The translations under genes were made by a program, and so were the position numbers. Of a stretch of 64,000 nt of DNA, positions 1-9,211 are shown in pieces. Origin of the DNA: Echinicola rosea (GTDB taxonomy: Bacteria; Bacteroidota; Bacteroidia; Cytophagales; Cyclobacteriaceae); contig NZ_CP040106.1 of assembly GCF_005281475.1 (NCBI RefSeq), positions 3,438,501 through 3,502,500 on the forward strand, read 5' to 3'. The notes beneath the pieces are model-generated. The model was not told the origin of the DNA. It did not search any database and saw only the letters and a program-made list of their open reading frames with translations. Numbering within the stretch: position 1 is the stretch's first letter; the number at the start of each line of letters is the position of its first letter.

Positions 1-419
1 GTGCTTTGGTGTTTTTTTGAAGAGGCATAATATAAAATGATTGTTATATTGTTAAAGTTACCTATTATAAAATACTAATCTGGTGATTGAACAAAAATCC
101 AGAAAAGTTGTTTGAAAGACATCAGGTTTTTGATGGGGAAGCATTCAGAAATATAAAGTTTTGGCTTATTATTACGGGAAGATTTGAAGATTTTGTGCTT
201 ATTGGACCTTATATTTAGGAAGAACCTCCGGGATAGAAGGTCGAAAAATCGCTTTGCACTTATCAATGATAATTCGATAAAGTAAAAGAATGACACGACT
301 TTATGAAAATTTTCGGATGTGATTTTATGGGGGCAAAGCGTGAGGTTTGAGCATGAAAGAATGATTATTTGGCATAGCTGCAATTGTGTCAATAAAATTA
401 TTTAATTAAAAGACAACGA
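1..419. other. Intergenic stretch, no convincing gene
   Basis: This AT-rich stretch precedes the antiporter gene. A minus-strand frame spans 75-392, but its translation is rich in Phe, Ser, Lys and Ile, has no recognisable motif and looks like a chance opening. No RNA gene or strong hairpin was seen. It presumably holds the antiporter promoter, but no clear TAnnTTTG box was found. Confidence 0.5.
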
Positions 420-1715
420 ATGACAACAACTATTATCATAACGCTATGTTCGCTTTTGTTGATAGCATACCTTTTTGACTACAGTTTTAAGAAGACCAAG
501 GTTCCTTCAGTGATCCTATTGCTGTTGTTGGGCTGGTTGGTACGGCAAGCTACCGTGCTGTTCGAGCTTCAATTACCGGATCTTTCGGCTATTTTGCCGA
601 TTTTGGGTACCACGGGTTTGATTTTAATTGTGTTGGAAGGAGCCTTGGAGTTGGAATTGAACAAGTCCAAGATCAAACTTATCAGAAAGTCCTTTTTCGG
701 AGCACTTGCCCCGTTATTGGCTTTGTCGTTTTTGTTAACCTACATATTTGAGCAGTACGGCGGTTATACCTTTAGGGACAGCCTGATCAATGCGATCCCG
801 CTCTGCGTAATTAGCAGTGCCATAGCCATCCCCAGTGTCCGTAACCTTACCAAATCCAACAGGGAATTTGTGATCTATGAAAGTAGTCTTTCTGATATTT
901 TGGGTGTTGTGTTCTTTAATTTTATGCTTCGGAATGAAACAGTGGGCTTGGATTCTTTTGGGATTTTTGGTCTCCAGTTAGTGGTGATTTGTGTCATTTC
1001 CTTTGTGGCTACCATTGGACTGTCCTTTTTGCTCAGTAAGTTGGAACACCATATTAAGTTCGTCCCGATTATCCTGCTTACTATTTTGATTTATGCGATA
1101 TCATATGTTTATCATCTACCGGCATTGATTTTCATTTTGATATTCGGGCTTTCTATCGGTAACCTAAACGAATTGCATAACCTGAAATTTTTTGACATCA
1201 TCAGGACGGATATTTTGAACAAGGAGGTGAATAAATTCAAGGAGCTGACAGTGGAGGCTACATTCTTGATCAGATCACTGTTTTTCCTCTTGTTTGGTTA
1301 CCTTCTGGAGACTTCCGAAATACTCAATACATCTACGTTGATATGGGCTGTGGGAATTGTCGTGCTTACTTTTGGCATTCGTGCGATACAGCTAAGGCTA
1401 AGTAAGATTCCTTTAAAACCCCTGATTTTTGTAGCACCAAGGGGGCTGATTACCATACTGCTGTTTTTGTATATCAGTCCTGAGAATATGATCGGTTTGG
1501 TCAATAAATCCCTGATCATTCAAGTCATTGTGCTCACCGTATTGATCATGATGGTGGGTATGATCACCAATACCAATGATGCTGATGAAGAGGAGGGAAG
1601 TGATGGAGGGGACACCGATCTGGAAGGGGCTTCTGGTCAGGCTTCAGTTGAAGAAGCGAAGCCAGTAGAAAATAAGGCCGATGACCATACACCAGGGGAT
1701 GGAAAATCCACATAA
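420..1715 (+). CDS. Cation:proton antiporter, CPA1-like
   Basis: An inner-membrane protein of 431 residues with about a dozen hydrophobic segments, expected to exchange Na+ or K+ for H+ in pH or salt homeostasis. The segment around residues 66-85 (LILIVLEGALELELNKSK) resembles the helix of NhaP/CPA1 exchangers that ends in a basic cluster. Residues 154-159 (ESSLSD) occupy the place of the ExxxND ion-binding motif, with Ser in place of Asn. The C-terminal 40 or so residues are a hydrophilic, strongly acidic tail, probably cytosolic. It is followed 76 bases later by a DMT transporter on the same strand. The family is clear; the transported ion is not visible from sequence. Confidence 0.85.
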   Translation: MTTTIIITLCSLLLIAYLFDYSFKKTKVPSVILLLLLGWLVRQATVLFELQLPDLSAILPILGTTGLILIVLEGALELELNKSKIKLIRKSFFGALAPLLALSFLLTYIFEQYGGYTFRDSLINAIPLCVISSAIAIPSVRNLTKSNREFVIYESSLSDILGVVFFNFMLRNETVGLDSFGIFGLQLVVICVISFVATIGLSFLLSKLEHHIKFVPIILLTILIYAISYVYHLPALIFILIFGLSIGNLNELHNLKFFDIIRTDILNKEVNKFKELTVEATFLIRSLFFLLFGYLLETSEILNTSTLIWAVGIVVLTFGIRAIQLRLSKIPLKPLIFVAPRGLITILLFLYISPENMIGLVNKSLIIQVIVLTVLIMMVGMITNTNDADEEEGSDGGDTDLEGASGQASVEEAKPVENKADDHTPGDGKST

Positions 1716-1791
1716 TCTTATGAGTCAGGGAACCATTTGGGCATGCAATTGATTTGATTTAAAATTCATTGATTACGCTGGGAGTGCAGCC

Positions 1792-2682
1792 TTGTGGCAA
1801 GTGCTTTGGGATGAGTCGCTTCCAGTGGATTTCCTAAAAAGACAAAGAGATTTGAGTCAAAAAAGTGTCCAACATATGTTATTGGCGGGAATTTTTTTTG
1901 CCATTATGCAAGTAATGGTAAAGTATGTTCCCCATTTGCCTGCTGTAGAGGTGGTGTTTTTTAGGTCGCTATTTAGTTTGGTGGCAAGTTATGTTATTCT
2001 CAAGAAACAAAACATTCCGCTTTTCGGGAACAATAAAAAACTCTTGGTGCTTCGTGGTGCTTCAGGAGCGCTTGGACTGATTACCTTCTTTTACACGTTG
2101 CAGAATATCCCATTGGCCAGTGCGGTTACGCTGCAATACCTATCTCCGGTTTTTACAACCATTTTGGGGATCTTTATTGTCCGAGAAAAAGTGAACCCCA
2201 TTAGGTTCCTCTATTTTGCCATAGCATTTGGTGGAGTGTTGGTTATAGAAGGATTTGACCCTCGAATATCCATCCAGTACACGCTGATAGGGGTTTCATC
2301 AGGCTTTTTTGCAGGATTGGCCTATAATATAATCCGGAAGCTAAAAGGCACGGAGCACCCATTGGTGATTGTGTTTTATTTCCCGCTGGTGACTTTACCG
2401 ATTGTGGGGATATGGAGCTATTTTAACTGGGTAATGCCCACGGGATGGGATTGGTTGTTGCTGTTGGGAATTGGATTATTCACGCAGTTGGCACAGTATT
2501 TTATGACCATGGCCTATCAGCATGCCAATCTTGCTAAGATTACCAGTTTAAATTATATCGGGATTCTATACGCATTGGTTTTCGGTTTTATCTTTTTCGG
2601 GGAAACCTTTAACTTGCTTACCTATTTGGGAATGGGATTGGTGCTGATTGGAGTGATTTTAAATATTAGATCGAATAAATGA
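1792..2682 (+). CDS. DMT-superfamily (EamA) transporter
   Basis: About ten transmembrane helices in two EamA halves (roughly residues 30-160 and 170-292), the pattern of metabolite exporters of the drug/metabolite transporter superfamily. The chosen start is a TTG at 1792, with GGGAG about a dozen bases upstream; the first in-frame ATG is at 1876 (residue 29), just before the first helix, and is a real alternative start. The stop overlaps the pncB start (ATGA at 2679-2682), implying translational coupling. That neighbour makes a nicotinate- or pyridine-related substrate conceivable, but this is context only. Confidence 0.85.
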   Translation: MWQVLWDESLPVDFLKRQRDLSQKSVQHMLLAGIFFAIMQVMVKYVPHLPAVEVVFFRSLFSLVASYVILKKQNIPLFGNNKKLLVLRGASGALGLITFFYTLQNIPLASAVTLQYLSPVFTTILGIFIVREKVNPIRFLYFAIAFGGVLVIEGFDPRISIQYTLIGVSSGFFAGLAYNIIRKLKGTEHPLVIVFYFPLVTLPIVGIWSYFNWVMPTGWDWLLLLGIGLFTQLAQYFMTMAYQHANLAKITSLNYIGILYALVFGFIFFGETFNLLTYLGMGLVLIGVILNIRSNK

Positions 2683-4154
2683 AAATTACAAGGGATTTAT
2701 ATCAGGGCTCGTTAGCACTGTTAACAGATTTTTATCAATTGACCATGGCGTATGCTTACTGGAAATCCGGCAAAGCGGAACAGGAAGCGGTCTTCAACTT
2801 GTTTTTTAGAAAGAATCCGTTCCAAAGCGGCTTTACCATTGCCGCAGGGCTGGATTACGTGATTGATTACTGCCGTAATTTCAAGTTTGATGAAAATGAT
2901 TTGTCTTATTTGGGCGCGATGGAACAGGCAGACGGCACGCCTACATTTGATCCGGCTTTTATCCAATACCTTCGTGAGTTGGATTTTAGCTGCGACATTG
3001 ACGCAGTGGAAGAAGGATCCGTAATATTTCCGAATACTCCTATGGTCCGTGTAAGAGGACCTTTGCTACAATGTCAGCTCTTGGAAACACCGATGTTGAA
3101 TATCATCAATTTTCAGACCTTGGTGGCGACGAAAGCTGCCCGAATCACCTTGGAGGCTAAAGGAGATCCGGTACTGGAATTTGGACTGCGAAGGGCACAG
3201 GGAATTGATGGTGCTCTGGCAGCCAGCCGTGCGAGTTATATCGGTGGGTGTTCGTCCACTAGTAACGTGATGGCTGGGAAGCTTTTTGGCATACCGGTAT
3301 CCGGTACCCATGCGCACAGTTGGATCATGGCTTTTGAAAGCGAGATAGCTGCTTTTGAGGCTTATGCCGCTGCTTTCCCTGATAATTGTATCTTTCTAGT
3401 GGATACCTACGATACCATTAAGGGTGTTCAAAACGCCATCAAAGTGGGCAATGCGCTCAAGGCAAACGGAAAAAAATTACTGGGAGTTCGTATTGATTCC
3501 GGTGATTTGGCCTATTACAGCAACATGGCCAGGGAGCTATTGGATGAAGCAGGATTTACAGACACCAAAGTAGTGGCTAGCAATGACCTGGACGAGCATA
3601 TATTATCTTCACTGAAGATGCAGGAGGCCTCCATCGATATCTGGGGTATAGGCACCAAGCTTGTGACCGCTTATGACCAGCCAGCACTGGGGGCTGTTTA
3701 TAAAATGGCCGCACTTAAGGATGAAAAGGGAAATTGGGTACCGAAAGTGAAGGTGTCACAGCAATCGATTAAGATTAATATTCCCGGGTATCATAATGTG
3801 AAGCGTTTTTTCAAAAATGACAAGGCCATCTCGGATATGATATACCTCGAAAATGGAGGTGAATTGGCAGGGGAGCTTACCATTATTGATCCTTATGATC
3901 CTACAAAAAGGAGAAAAATAAATCCCGATTCCATGGAAAGCAAGGATTTATTAGTCCCGATTTTCAAAAAGGGAAAGAAGGTATATTCAAGGCCCAAACT
4001 GGAGGAAATCCGTAACCGGACATTGACCAACTTGGGCAGGTTTGACAAAGCCCATAAGCGCTTGATCAATCCACACATCTATCCTGTGGGACTAGAGGAA
4101 AGCCTCTACCATCTAAGGACCGATCTGGTTTTGAAAGCCAAAAACTATAGTTAA
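2679..4154 (+). CDS. pncB: Nicotinate phosphoribosyltransferase
   Basis: Cytosolic enzyme of NAD salvage (Preiss-Handler route): nicotinate + PRPP + ATP gives nicotinate mononucleotide. Its 491 residues fit the longer bacterial NAPRTase type. Visible signatures are the N-terminal TDFYQLTMA (16-24), the FGLRRAQG substrate loop (168-175), GTHAHSW (209-215) carrying the histidine region that is phosphorylated in this family, VDTYDT (241-246) and RIDSGDL (271-277). It overlaps the upstream EamA gene by four bases and lies 173 bases before pncA, which supplies its substrate nicotinate. The intergenic gap contains an inverted repeat. Confidence 0.96.
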   Translation: MKITRDLYQGSLALLTDFYQLTMAYAYWKSGKAEQEAVFNLFFRKNPFQSGFTIAAGLDYVIDYCRNFKFDENDLSYLGAMEQADGTPTFDPAFIQYLRELDFSCDIDAVEEGSVIFPNTPMVRVRGPLLQCQLLETPMLNIINFQTLVATKAARITLEAKGDPVLEFGLRRAQGIDGALAASRASYIGGCSSTSNVMAGKLFGIPVSGTHAHSWIMAFESEIAAFEAYAAAFPDNCIFLVDTYDTIKGVQNAIKVGNALKANGKKLLGVRIDSGDLAYYSNMARELLDEAGFTDTKVVASNDLDEHILSSLKMQEASIDIWGIGTKLVTAYDQPALGAVYKMAALKDEKGNWVPKVKVSQQSIKINIPGYHNVKRFFKNDKAISDMIYLENGGELAGELTIIDPYDPTKRRKINPDSMESKDLLVPIFKKGKKVYSRPKLEEIRNRTLTNLGRFDKAHKRLINPHIYPVGLEESLYHLRTDLVLKAKNYS

Positions 4155-4218
4155 TTTAGCTTCTGGTGAGCAATAGTGGTGGATAGCTGAGCAGCTGGAA
4201 GAGAAATTAAACCCGGTT

Positions 4219-4282
4219 TTATGCATTAGGAATCGCCATAGTCTGTCCCGATGGAGGTCGCAATAGAGAGGCTAATGCATAA
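4219..4282. repeat. Inverted repeat between pncB and pncA
   Basis: Two perfect 11 base arms, ttatgcattag at 4219-4229 and its reverse complement ctaatgcataa at 4272-4282, enclose 42 bases. There is no T-run after the right arm, so it is not a standard intrinsic terminator. It may be a palindromic intergenic repeat, an mRNA-processing hairpin or a bipartite operator. Confidence 0.6.
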
Positions 4283-4327
4283 TGCGGATTAAAAATAACC
4301 ATAACGAAACGACCAAGTAACTAAAAC

Positions 4328-4945
4328 ATGAGAGCATTATTGATTGTGGATGTGCAGAATGACTTCTTACCCGGAGGAGCATTAGAAGTAAAGGATGGTG
4401 ATAAGATCATTCCAGTAATCAACAAGCTTCAGGAAAAGTTTGATTTTATATTGGCTACCCAAGATTGGCATCCTGCTGATCATAAGAGTTTTGCAGCAAA
4501 TCACGCGGGAAGAAAACCCGGCGAGGTGATTAAATTGGGAGGAACAGACCAAATGCTCTGGCCGGTACATTGTGTTCAGGAGAGTGAAGGTGCGCAGTTT
4601 GCACAGGACTTGAACCGGGACAAATGGAACAAGGTGTTCAAAAAAGGACTAAACCCAATGGTGGACTCTTATAGTGGTTTTTTTGATAATAAGAAAAAGG
4701 AAGATACTGGGCTGACGGCATATCTCCATGAGCATGATATTTCGGATGTTTATGTGGCGGGACTGGCAGCGGATTATTGTGTAAAGTTCACTGTCCTCGA
4801 TGCATTGAAGGAGGGATTTGATGCTTATTTGATTTCTGATGCCACCAGAGCGGTTAACCTATCCCCTGATGACTATGATGGATCACTAAAGGAAATGAGC
4901 AAATCAGGAGCAGAAGTGATCAGCAGTGCGGCGGTCTCTTTTTGA
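4328..4945 (+). CDS. pncA: Nicotinamidase/pyrazinamidase
   Basis: Isochorismatase-fold amidohydrolase that converts nicotinamide to nicotinate and ammonia, feeding PncB. All key residues are visible in the 205-residue protein: Asp8 in IVDVQNDF, Lys in VFKKG (103-107) and Cys151 in AADYCV form the catalytic triad, while Asp46 and His48 (TQDWHP), His52 and His81 (WPVHC) are the expected metal ligands. The length is normal for the family. It follows pncB on the same strand, so the salvage pair is probably co-regulated. Confidence 0.96.
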   Translation: MRALLIVDVQNDFLPGGALEVKDGDKIIPVINKLQEKFDFILATQDWHPADHKSFAANHAGRKPGEVIKLGGTDQMLWPVHCVQESEGAQFAQDLNRDKWNKVFKKGLNPMVDSYSGFFDNKKKEDTGLTAYLHEHDISDVYVAGLAADYCVKFTVLDALKEGFDAYLISDATRAVNLSPDDYDGSLKEMSKSGAEVISSAAVSF

Positions 4946-4995
4946 GATGTGGGCTTAAATGCCTATTTTCATATTCAATCCAATATATTTTTACT

Positions 4996-5787
4996 ATGCA
5001 ACTTCCCATTGTCACTGTTGATGCGTTTACCGATACGCCATTTTCCGGTAATCCTGCTGCCATTTGTTTGCTTCCTGGCCCCTTGGCGGAGGAAGGTATG
5101 CAGCTCATTGCTGCTGAATTGAACCTTAGCGAAACAGCCTTTTTAGAACAAACGGGACCGGCTACTTTTGATCTGAGGTGGTTTACACCAAAAAAGGAAG
5201 TGGATTTATGTGGACACGCCACACTGGCTAGTGCCTATATGCTATATGTAGAGGAAGTGGTAGAAAAAGATCAGGAGATAAAATTTTCCACCAAGAGTGG
5301 TGAACTGCGGGTGCATATGGAAGGGGAAGAAATCGTGATGGACTTTCCATTGATCCCGACCCAATCGGGCCAACATCCTTATTTTATGGACGATTTTTTT
5401 GGGCAAAAAGTGATCGGAGCAGCTTCTTTAAAGGATAATTGGATTTTGGAATTGGAAAATTACCATACCTTGGAGTATGTAGAACCTGAGTTTCAGGTGT
5501 TGGCCTTACACAGTGAGCAAGGGATTATCATTACTGCCAAAGGAAATGAAGACTACGATATCTATTCCCGTTATTTTGCGCCGAATTTGGGAATCAATGA
5601 AGATCCTGCTACAGGTTTTGCTCATTGTGCCTTGATGGATTACTGGCATAAAAAGGAAGGAAAAGATCAACTAAACGCTTATCAAGCCAGTAAAAGGGAA
5701 GGGGAAATGAGGCTTGAAATGCATGGAGATCGCGTTACCATTTATGGAAAAGCGATTAAGATTTTTGAAGGTTTTTTAGAGGTTTAA
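4996..5787 (+). CDS. PhzF-family isomerase
   Basis: A diaminopimelate-epimerase-fold protein of the PhzF (phenazine biosynthesis-like) family, 263 residues from the preferred start. I chose the ATG at 4996 because the family always begins close to a sequence like QLPIVTVDAFTDTPFSGNPA; the frame is open upstream to an ATG at 4942 that overlaps the pncA stop, adding 18 unlikely residues. Family landmarks are SGNPAA, the glutamate of LSETAFL (catalytic Glu in PhzF), DLCGHAT and NEDPATGFAHCAL. Outside phenazine producers the substrate is generally unknown, and no phenazine genes lie nearby. Confidence 0.9.
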   Translation: MQLPIVTVDAFTDTPFSGNPAAICLLPGPLAEEGMQLIAAELNLSETAFLEQTGPATFDLRWFTPKKEVDLCGHATLASAYMLYVEEVVEKDQEIKFSTKSGELRVHMEGEEIVMDFPLIPTQSGQHPYFMDDFFGQKVIGAASLKDNWILELENYHTLEYVEPEFQVLALHSEQGIIITAKGNEDYDIYSRYFAPNLGINEDPATGFAHCALMDYWHKKEGKDQLNAYQASKREGEMRLEMHGDRVTIYGKAIKIFEGFLEV

Positions 5788-5946
5788 AATGTTGGGCTAT
5801 AATGTTTTGGTTAACTATAAGGCTGTAACTGTAAGCACCATGTTTAAATTGATTGATTGACATTAATATGCATAATATTGCTAAAATTTGACGAAAATTG
5901 GCAATGCTTTATAGTGATTTTCAATCGTAATTGATGTTAAATTGTT

Positions 5947-5954
5947 TATATTTG
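5947..5954 (+). promoter_or_regulatory. Candidate -7 box TATATTTG
   Basis: TATATTTG matches the Bacteroidota -7 consensus TAnnTTTG, 80 bases upstream of the small secreted-protein gene at 6034. No good TTTG is present at the usual -33 spacing, so support is partial. Confidence 0.35.
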
Positions 5955-6033
5955 TATGTCTTAGTATTATATTTTAACTTGAAATAATTAAATAATAAAA
6001 CTAAACCTAATTTTTAAACTAAAGTTAATAACA

Positions 6034-6465
6034 ATGAAAAAATTATTACTTGTATTTTCCGTGTTTTTGATTTCCTATGGCCTCCAGGCTCAGGAAGTTG
6101 GTGTTCGTTTTGGAGAGGGCGCTAACAATGTTGCCATTGATGGGATCTTTTCCGTGGGAGAGTTTAGTCGTGTCCATGGTGACGTTAGTTTTGGTGATGG
6201 AGTAGGACTCGATTTACTCTATGACTTTCTGTACAAGCCATTTCCTGAGGCTGATGGATTGGATTGGTATGTAGGTGCTGGTCCGTCATTCTATTTTCAT
6301 GACCCGTTTTTCTTTGGGATTGCAGGTGAAATAGGGCTTGAATATCATTTTGACTTTCCATTGGCAGTTGGCTTAGATTGGCGTCCTACTTTTTGGATAG
6401 TTGATAACACAGATTTTAATGCCGGCTATTTTGGACTTAATGTCCGGTATGTCATAGGCAGGTAA
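6034..6465 (+). CDS. Small secreted protein, possible outer-membrane beta-barrel
   Basis: The 143-residue product begins with a clear signal peptide (basic MKK, hydrophobic core, likely cleavage after LQAQ near residue 20). The mature part alternates hydrophobic and Gly/Asp-rich turns with many aromatics (for example VGAGPSFYFHD and LGLNVRYVIGR-like strands ending in Arg), as small outer-membrane beta-barrels do. No family could be named. It stands alone, with a candidate TAnnTTTG box upstream and a terminator hairpin after the stop, so it is probably a monocistronic gene. Confidence 0.75.
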   Translation: MKKLLLVFSVFLISYGLQAQEVGVRFGEGANNVAIDGIFSVGEFSRVHGDVSFGDGVGLDLLYDFLYKPFPEADGLDWYVGAGPSFYFHDPFFFGIAGEIGLEYHFDFPLAVGLDWRPTFWIVDNTDFNAGYFGLNVRYVIGR

Positions 6466-6492
6466 GAGTATAAATAGACATCGCAACATACC

Positions 6493-6528
6493 ATGCTCCG
6501 TCAATTTTTGGCGGAGCATTTATTTTTG
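6493..6528 (+). terminator. Intrinsic terminator after small secreted protein
   Basis: atgctccg (6493-6500) pairs perfectly with cggagcat (6512-6519), followed by a T-rich run (ttattttt). It lies 28 bases after the stop at 6465. Confidence 0.7.
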
Positions 6529-6795
6529 GCGTCCGAGTATGGATTTTTTTTCGAAGATAATTTGTCAAAATCTATCCTCCTAAATTACCTAAAGGGGACT
6601 TTCTGATCAAGTCTCCAGATGACGGGGAGTTTTAAAATCAAAAAAATCTTTTCTAATTTCATTTAAATCAGATTTTAATTCCCGCTTTGTGGTTCCGACA
6701 GCTATGCCGAAGGAACCACGAATGTTGAATTTAACTCGACATTAATTACAGGAGTTTTTACATTGGGTATGATTTGACGTTTATTATAAACAAGA
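6529..6795. other. Intergenic stretch with one hairpin
   Basis: No gene was seen. A hairpin with arms gtggttcc and ggaaccac lies near 6690-6718 and may be a small intergenic repeat. The rest is AT-rich and without evident structure. Confidence 0.4.
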
Positions 6796-6828
6796 AAAGC
6801 CCGGATTGGTTTAGCAAATCCGGGCTTT
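6796..6828 (-). terminator. Terminator of the peroxiredoxin gene
   Basis: A 12 base perfect stem (aaagcccggatt at 6796-6807, aatccgggcttt at 6817-6828) with a nine base loop lies 20 bases beyond the minus-strand stop. The A/T-rich flanks let it act in the minus direction. Confidence 0.75.
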
Positions 6829-6848
6829 GTATTAAGATGATTTCTATT

Positions 6849-7487
6849 TTAGTCAATATTAGGCTGAGGAGTAGTCCTTAAGTAAGGCTTTATTTCCTTG
6901 TGTCCTTTAGGGAATTTTGCAGGGATCTCTTCATTGCTGATCGCTGGCGCAATTACCACATCTTCACCATGCACCCAGTTGGCTGGCGTGGCTACGGAAT
7001 AGTTTGCAGTAAGCTGAAGGGAGTCGATTACCCTAAGCAGTTCGTTGAAGTTTCGGCCTGTGCTGGCTGGATAGGTGATGATCAGTTTGATTTTTTTATC
7101 AGGACCGATGATGAAAACAGACCTTACCGTCAATTTTTCATTGGCGTTGGGGTGAATCATGTCATATAGCTCGGCGACCTTTCTGTCTTCATCGGCGATG
7201 ATCGGATAATTCACCTCTGTCTGCTGTGTTTCATTGATGTCTTTTACCCATCCGTGGTGGCTGTCAATGCCATCCACACTAAGGGCAAGCATTTTGACAT
7301 TTCTTTTTTCAAATTCCCCTTTAAGCTTGGCAGCTGTACCTAGTTCAGTGGTACATACAGGGGTATAGTCTGCTGGATGACTGAATAAAATGCCCCATCC
7401 ATCACCTAAATAATCATACAAATTGATTTTTCCAGCGGTGCTTTCAGCTGTAAAATCCGGTGCGGTGTCTCCTAATCTTAATGACAT
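6849..7487 (-). CDS. 1-Cys peroxiredoxin (Prx6 type)
   Basis: Cytosolic thiol peroxidase reducing H2O2 and organic hydroperoxides. The peroxidatic Cys45 sits in HPADYTPVCTTEL, the classic Prx6/AhpC active-site loop, and there is no other cysteine in the 212 residues, so a resolving Cys is absent and reduction must come from an external thiol. The C-terminal dimerisation region (NWVHGEDVVIAPAIS) and the length fit the Prx6 subfamily. It is transcribed towards a strong hairpin at 6796-6828, with the aminotransferase gene upstream on the same strand. Confidence 0.95.
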   Translation of the reverse strand: MSLRLGDTAPDFTAESTAGKINLYDYLGDGWGILFSHPADYTPVCTTELGTAAKLKGEFEKRNVKMLALSVDGIDSHHGWVKDINETQQTEVNYPIIADEDRKVAELYDMIHPNANEKLTVRSVFIIGPDKKIKLIITYPASTGRNFNELLRVIDSLQLTANYSVATPANWVHGEDVVIAPAISNEEIPAKFPKGHKEIKPYLRTTPQPNID

Positions 7488-7734
7488 AGTGATAAAATTT
7501 TTTTATGGTTAAATATAAACTCTATAGGTTTTGTAGGAAAACGTGTTTTCTCATGATAAAGTTTAGGAAACCCCCACAAATTTAAAAAAAGTCCGAAGAT
7601 TAGTAAAAGGACCAAGGATGAATAAAGAATGTGGACCATCTCATCGTACTTCCATGCTTCCTGTTGATCGGATGACTTGTTCGTTTTTATTTTTACAAAT
7701 GTCCGTAACGAATCAAAAGGCCCAAATCTTTCCT

Positions 7735-8922
7735 TCAGGCACAATTTTCCTCAATCGATTGTAAAATAATGGTACAAGCCTTTTTGATCTCCTCTTCAGT
7801 GATGGTCAGTGGTGGAGCGATGCGCATGCTATCCTCACAGAATAAAAACCAGTCGGTAATAATTCCTAGCTCGATCGCCCGGTCAATAACGGGTTTGAGT
7901 ACTTCGAAGGATTCAAATTCCACGGCCATCATCAATCCTTTGTTGCGGATACCTTTGATCTTGGGATGCTTTAGGTAAGTTTTGAACAGGTTGGCTTTGG
8001 TTTCGACTTTTGGGACAAGTTGCTCTTGGTGAAGGACCTCAATAGTGGCCAGTGACGCTGCACAACTTACCGGGTGACCGCCAAAAGTAGTAATATGCCC
8101 AAGAAGCGGGTTGTTTTTGAATACGGCCATGATGGACTGGGAAGCGATGAACGCACCGATGGGCATTCCTCCTCCCATGCCTTTTGCGCAGACCACGATG
8201 TCAGGAGCAATATCGTAGTGTTCGAATGCCCAGAATTTACCCGTCCTGCCAAACCCAGCTTGGATTTCATCGAGGATAAGCAAAGTGCCCATTTCATCAC
8301 AGCGCTGTCGCAAGGCTTGAAAGTAGGCTTTTGACCCGACTCTAATGCCTGCTTCTCCCTGGACGGTTTCTACAATAACGGCGGCAGTTTCTTCTGTGAT
8401 CAGGTCCAATTGGTCAATGGCATTAAAATCAACATTTCGGATTCCGGGAAGCAAGGGGCGATAGGCCCTTTTGAAAACTTCATTCCCACCTACAGATAGT
8501 GCACCGTGCGAAGAACCGTGGTAGGCATTGACACAACTGATAATTTCTCTTCTCCCGGTATATCGCTTGGCGAGTTTAAGGGCACCTTCCACTGCTTCAC
8601 TACCGCTGTTGACCAAGTAAACATTGTCCAGATTTTCAGGAAGTGTGTCGGTGAGGGCTTTGGCCAATAGTGTCTGCGGTGATTGGACATACTCTCCATA
8701 AACCATCAGGTGCATGTACCTGTCCAATTGCTCCTGTATAGCGGCTACCACCCTGGGGTGGCGGTGACCTACATTGCTCACACCGATTCCTGAGATGAGG
8801 TCAATATACTTTTGGCCGTTTGGCCCGTACATATAAATACCTTCGGCTTTGTCAATTTCGATAAGCAATGGAAAATCGGTAGTCTGTGCTAAATTGGATA
8901 AAAAGAGCTGACGGTTGTTCAT
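7735..8922 (-). CDS. Class III PLP aminotransferase (ornithine/acetylornithine type)
   Basis: Fold-type I PLP enzyme of 395 residues. Landmarks are NSGSEAVEGALKLAK (PLP phosphate loop, about 105-119), LLILDEIQAGFGRTG (Asp218 contacts the pyridine nitrogen, Gln221 behind it) and Lys247 in VVCAKGMGGGMPIGA, the Schiff-base lysine. The TFGGHPVSCAA segment is also typical. These suit the acetylornithine / ornithine / 4-aminobutyrate aminotransferase group, but no arginine or GABA gene is adjacent, so the amino donor cannot be fixed. It is separated from the downstream peroxiredoxin by 247 bases that hold no convincing gene. Confidence 0.93.
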   Translation of the reverse strand: MNNRQLFLSNLAQTTDFPLLIEIDKAEGIYMYGPNGQKYIDLISGIGVSNVGHRHPRVVAAIQEQLDRYMHLMVYGEYVQSPQTLLAKALTDTLPENLDNVYLVNSGSEAVEGALKLAKRYTGRREIISCVNAYHGSSHGALSVGGNEVFKRAYRPLLPGIRNVDFNAIDQLDLITEETAAVIVETVQGEAGIRVGSKAYFQALRQRCDEMGTLLILDEIQAGFGRTGKFWAFEHYDIAPDIVVCAKGMGGGMPIGAFIASQSIMAVFKNNPLLGHITTFGGHPVSCAASLATIEVLHQEQLVPKVETKANLFKTYLKHPKIKGIRNKGLMMAVEFESFEVLKPVIDRAIELGIITDWFLFCEDSMRIAPPLTITEEEIKKACTIILQSIEENCA

Positions 8923-9211
8923 CTGATCGTTTGGTTAATGACAGACCCAAAATTAAGGGCTTTTATCCAGAAATGACCAAAAGATGACAGGGAATCCGTG
9001 ATTTGGTGTGTTGTTGACGTAGATTACTAAAGAAGGGACTTCTGTGGAGGAGCAGAATGACAAAACGTTTAGCTGACGTTTCTTCATGATTTTCCCAAGT
9101 GTCCATAATTGAAAAATGATGCATAGACGGATTATAAAGCGAAATGTGTGGTATTATCTACATAATGTGTTTTATTTGGGGAATAATTACACACTAACTC
9201 TCTATCCCAGC

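Noticed and set aside
75..392. 105-codon minus-strand frame before the antiporter gene
   Set aside because: Its residues look like chance translation of AT-rich DNA, with no signal, motif or repeat.
6690..6718. Hairpin with arms gtggttcc and ggaaccac
   Set aside because: Short, and there is no T-run or near gene; probably a minor repeat.
7478..7744. 88-codon minus-strand frame between the peroxiredoxin and aminotransferase genes
   Set aside because: It overlaps both neighbours and has only a chance hydrophobic run; the neighbours are clear.
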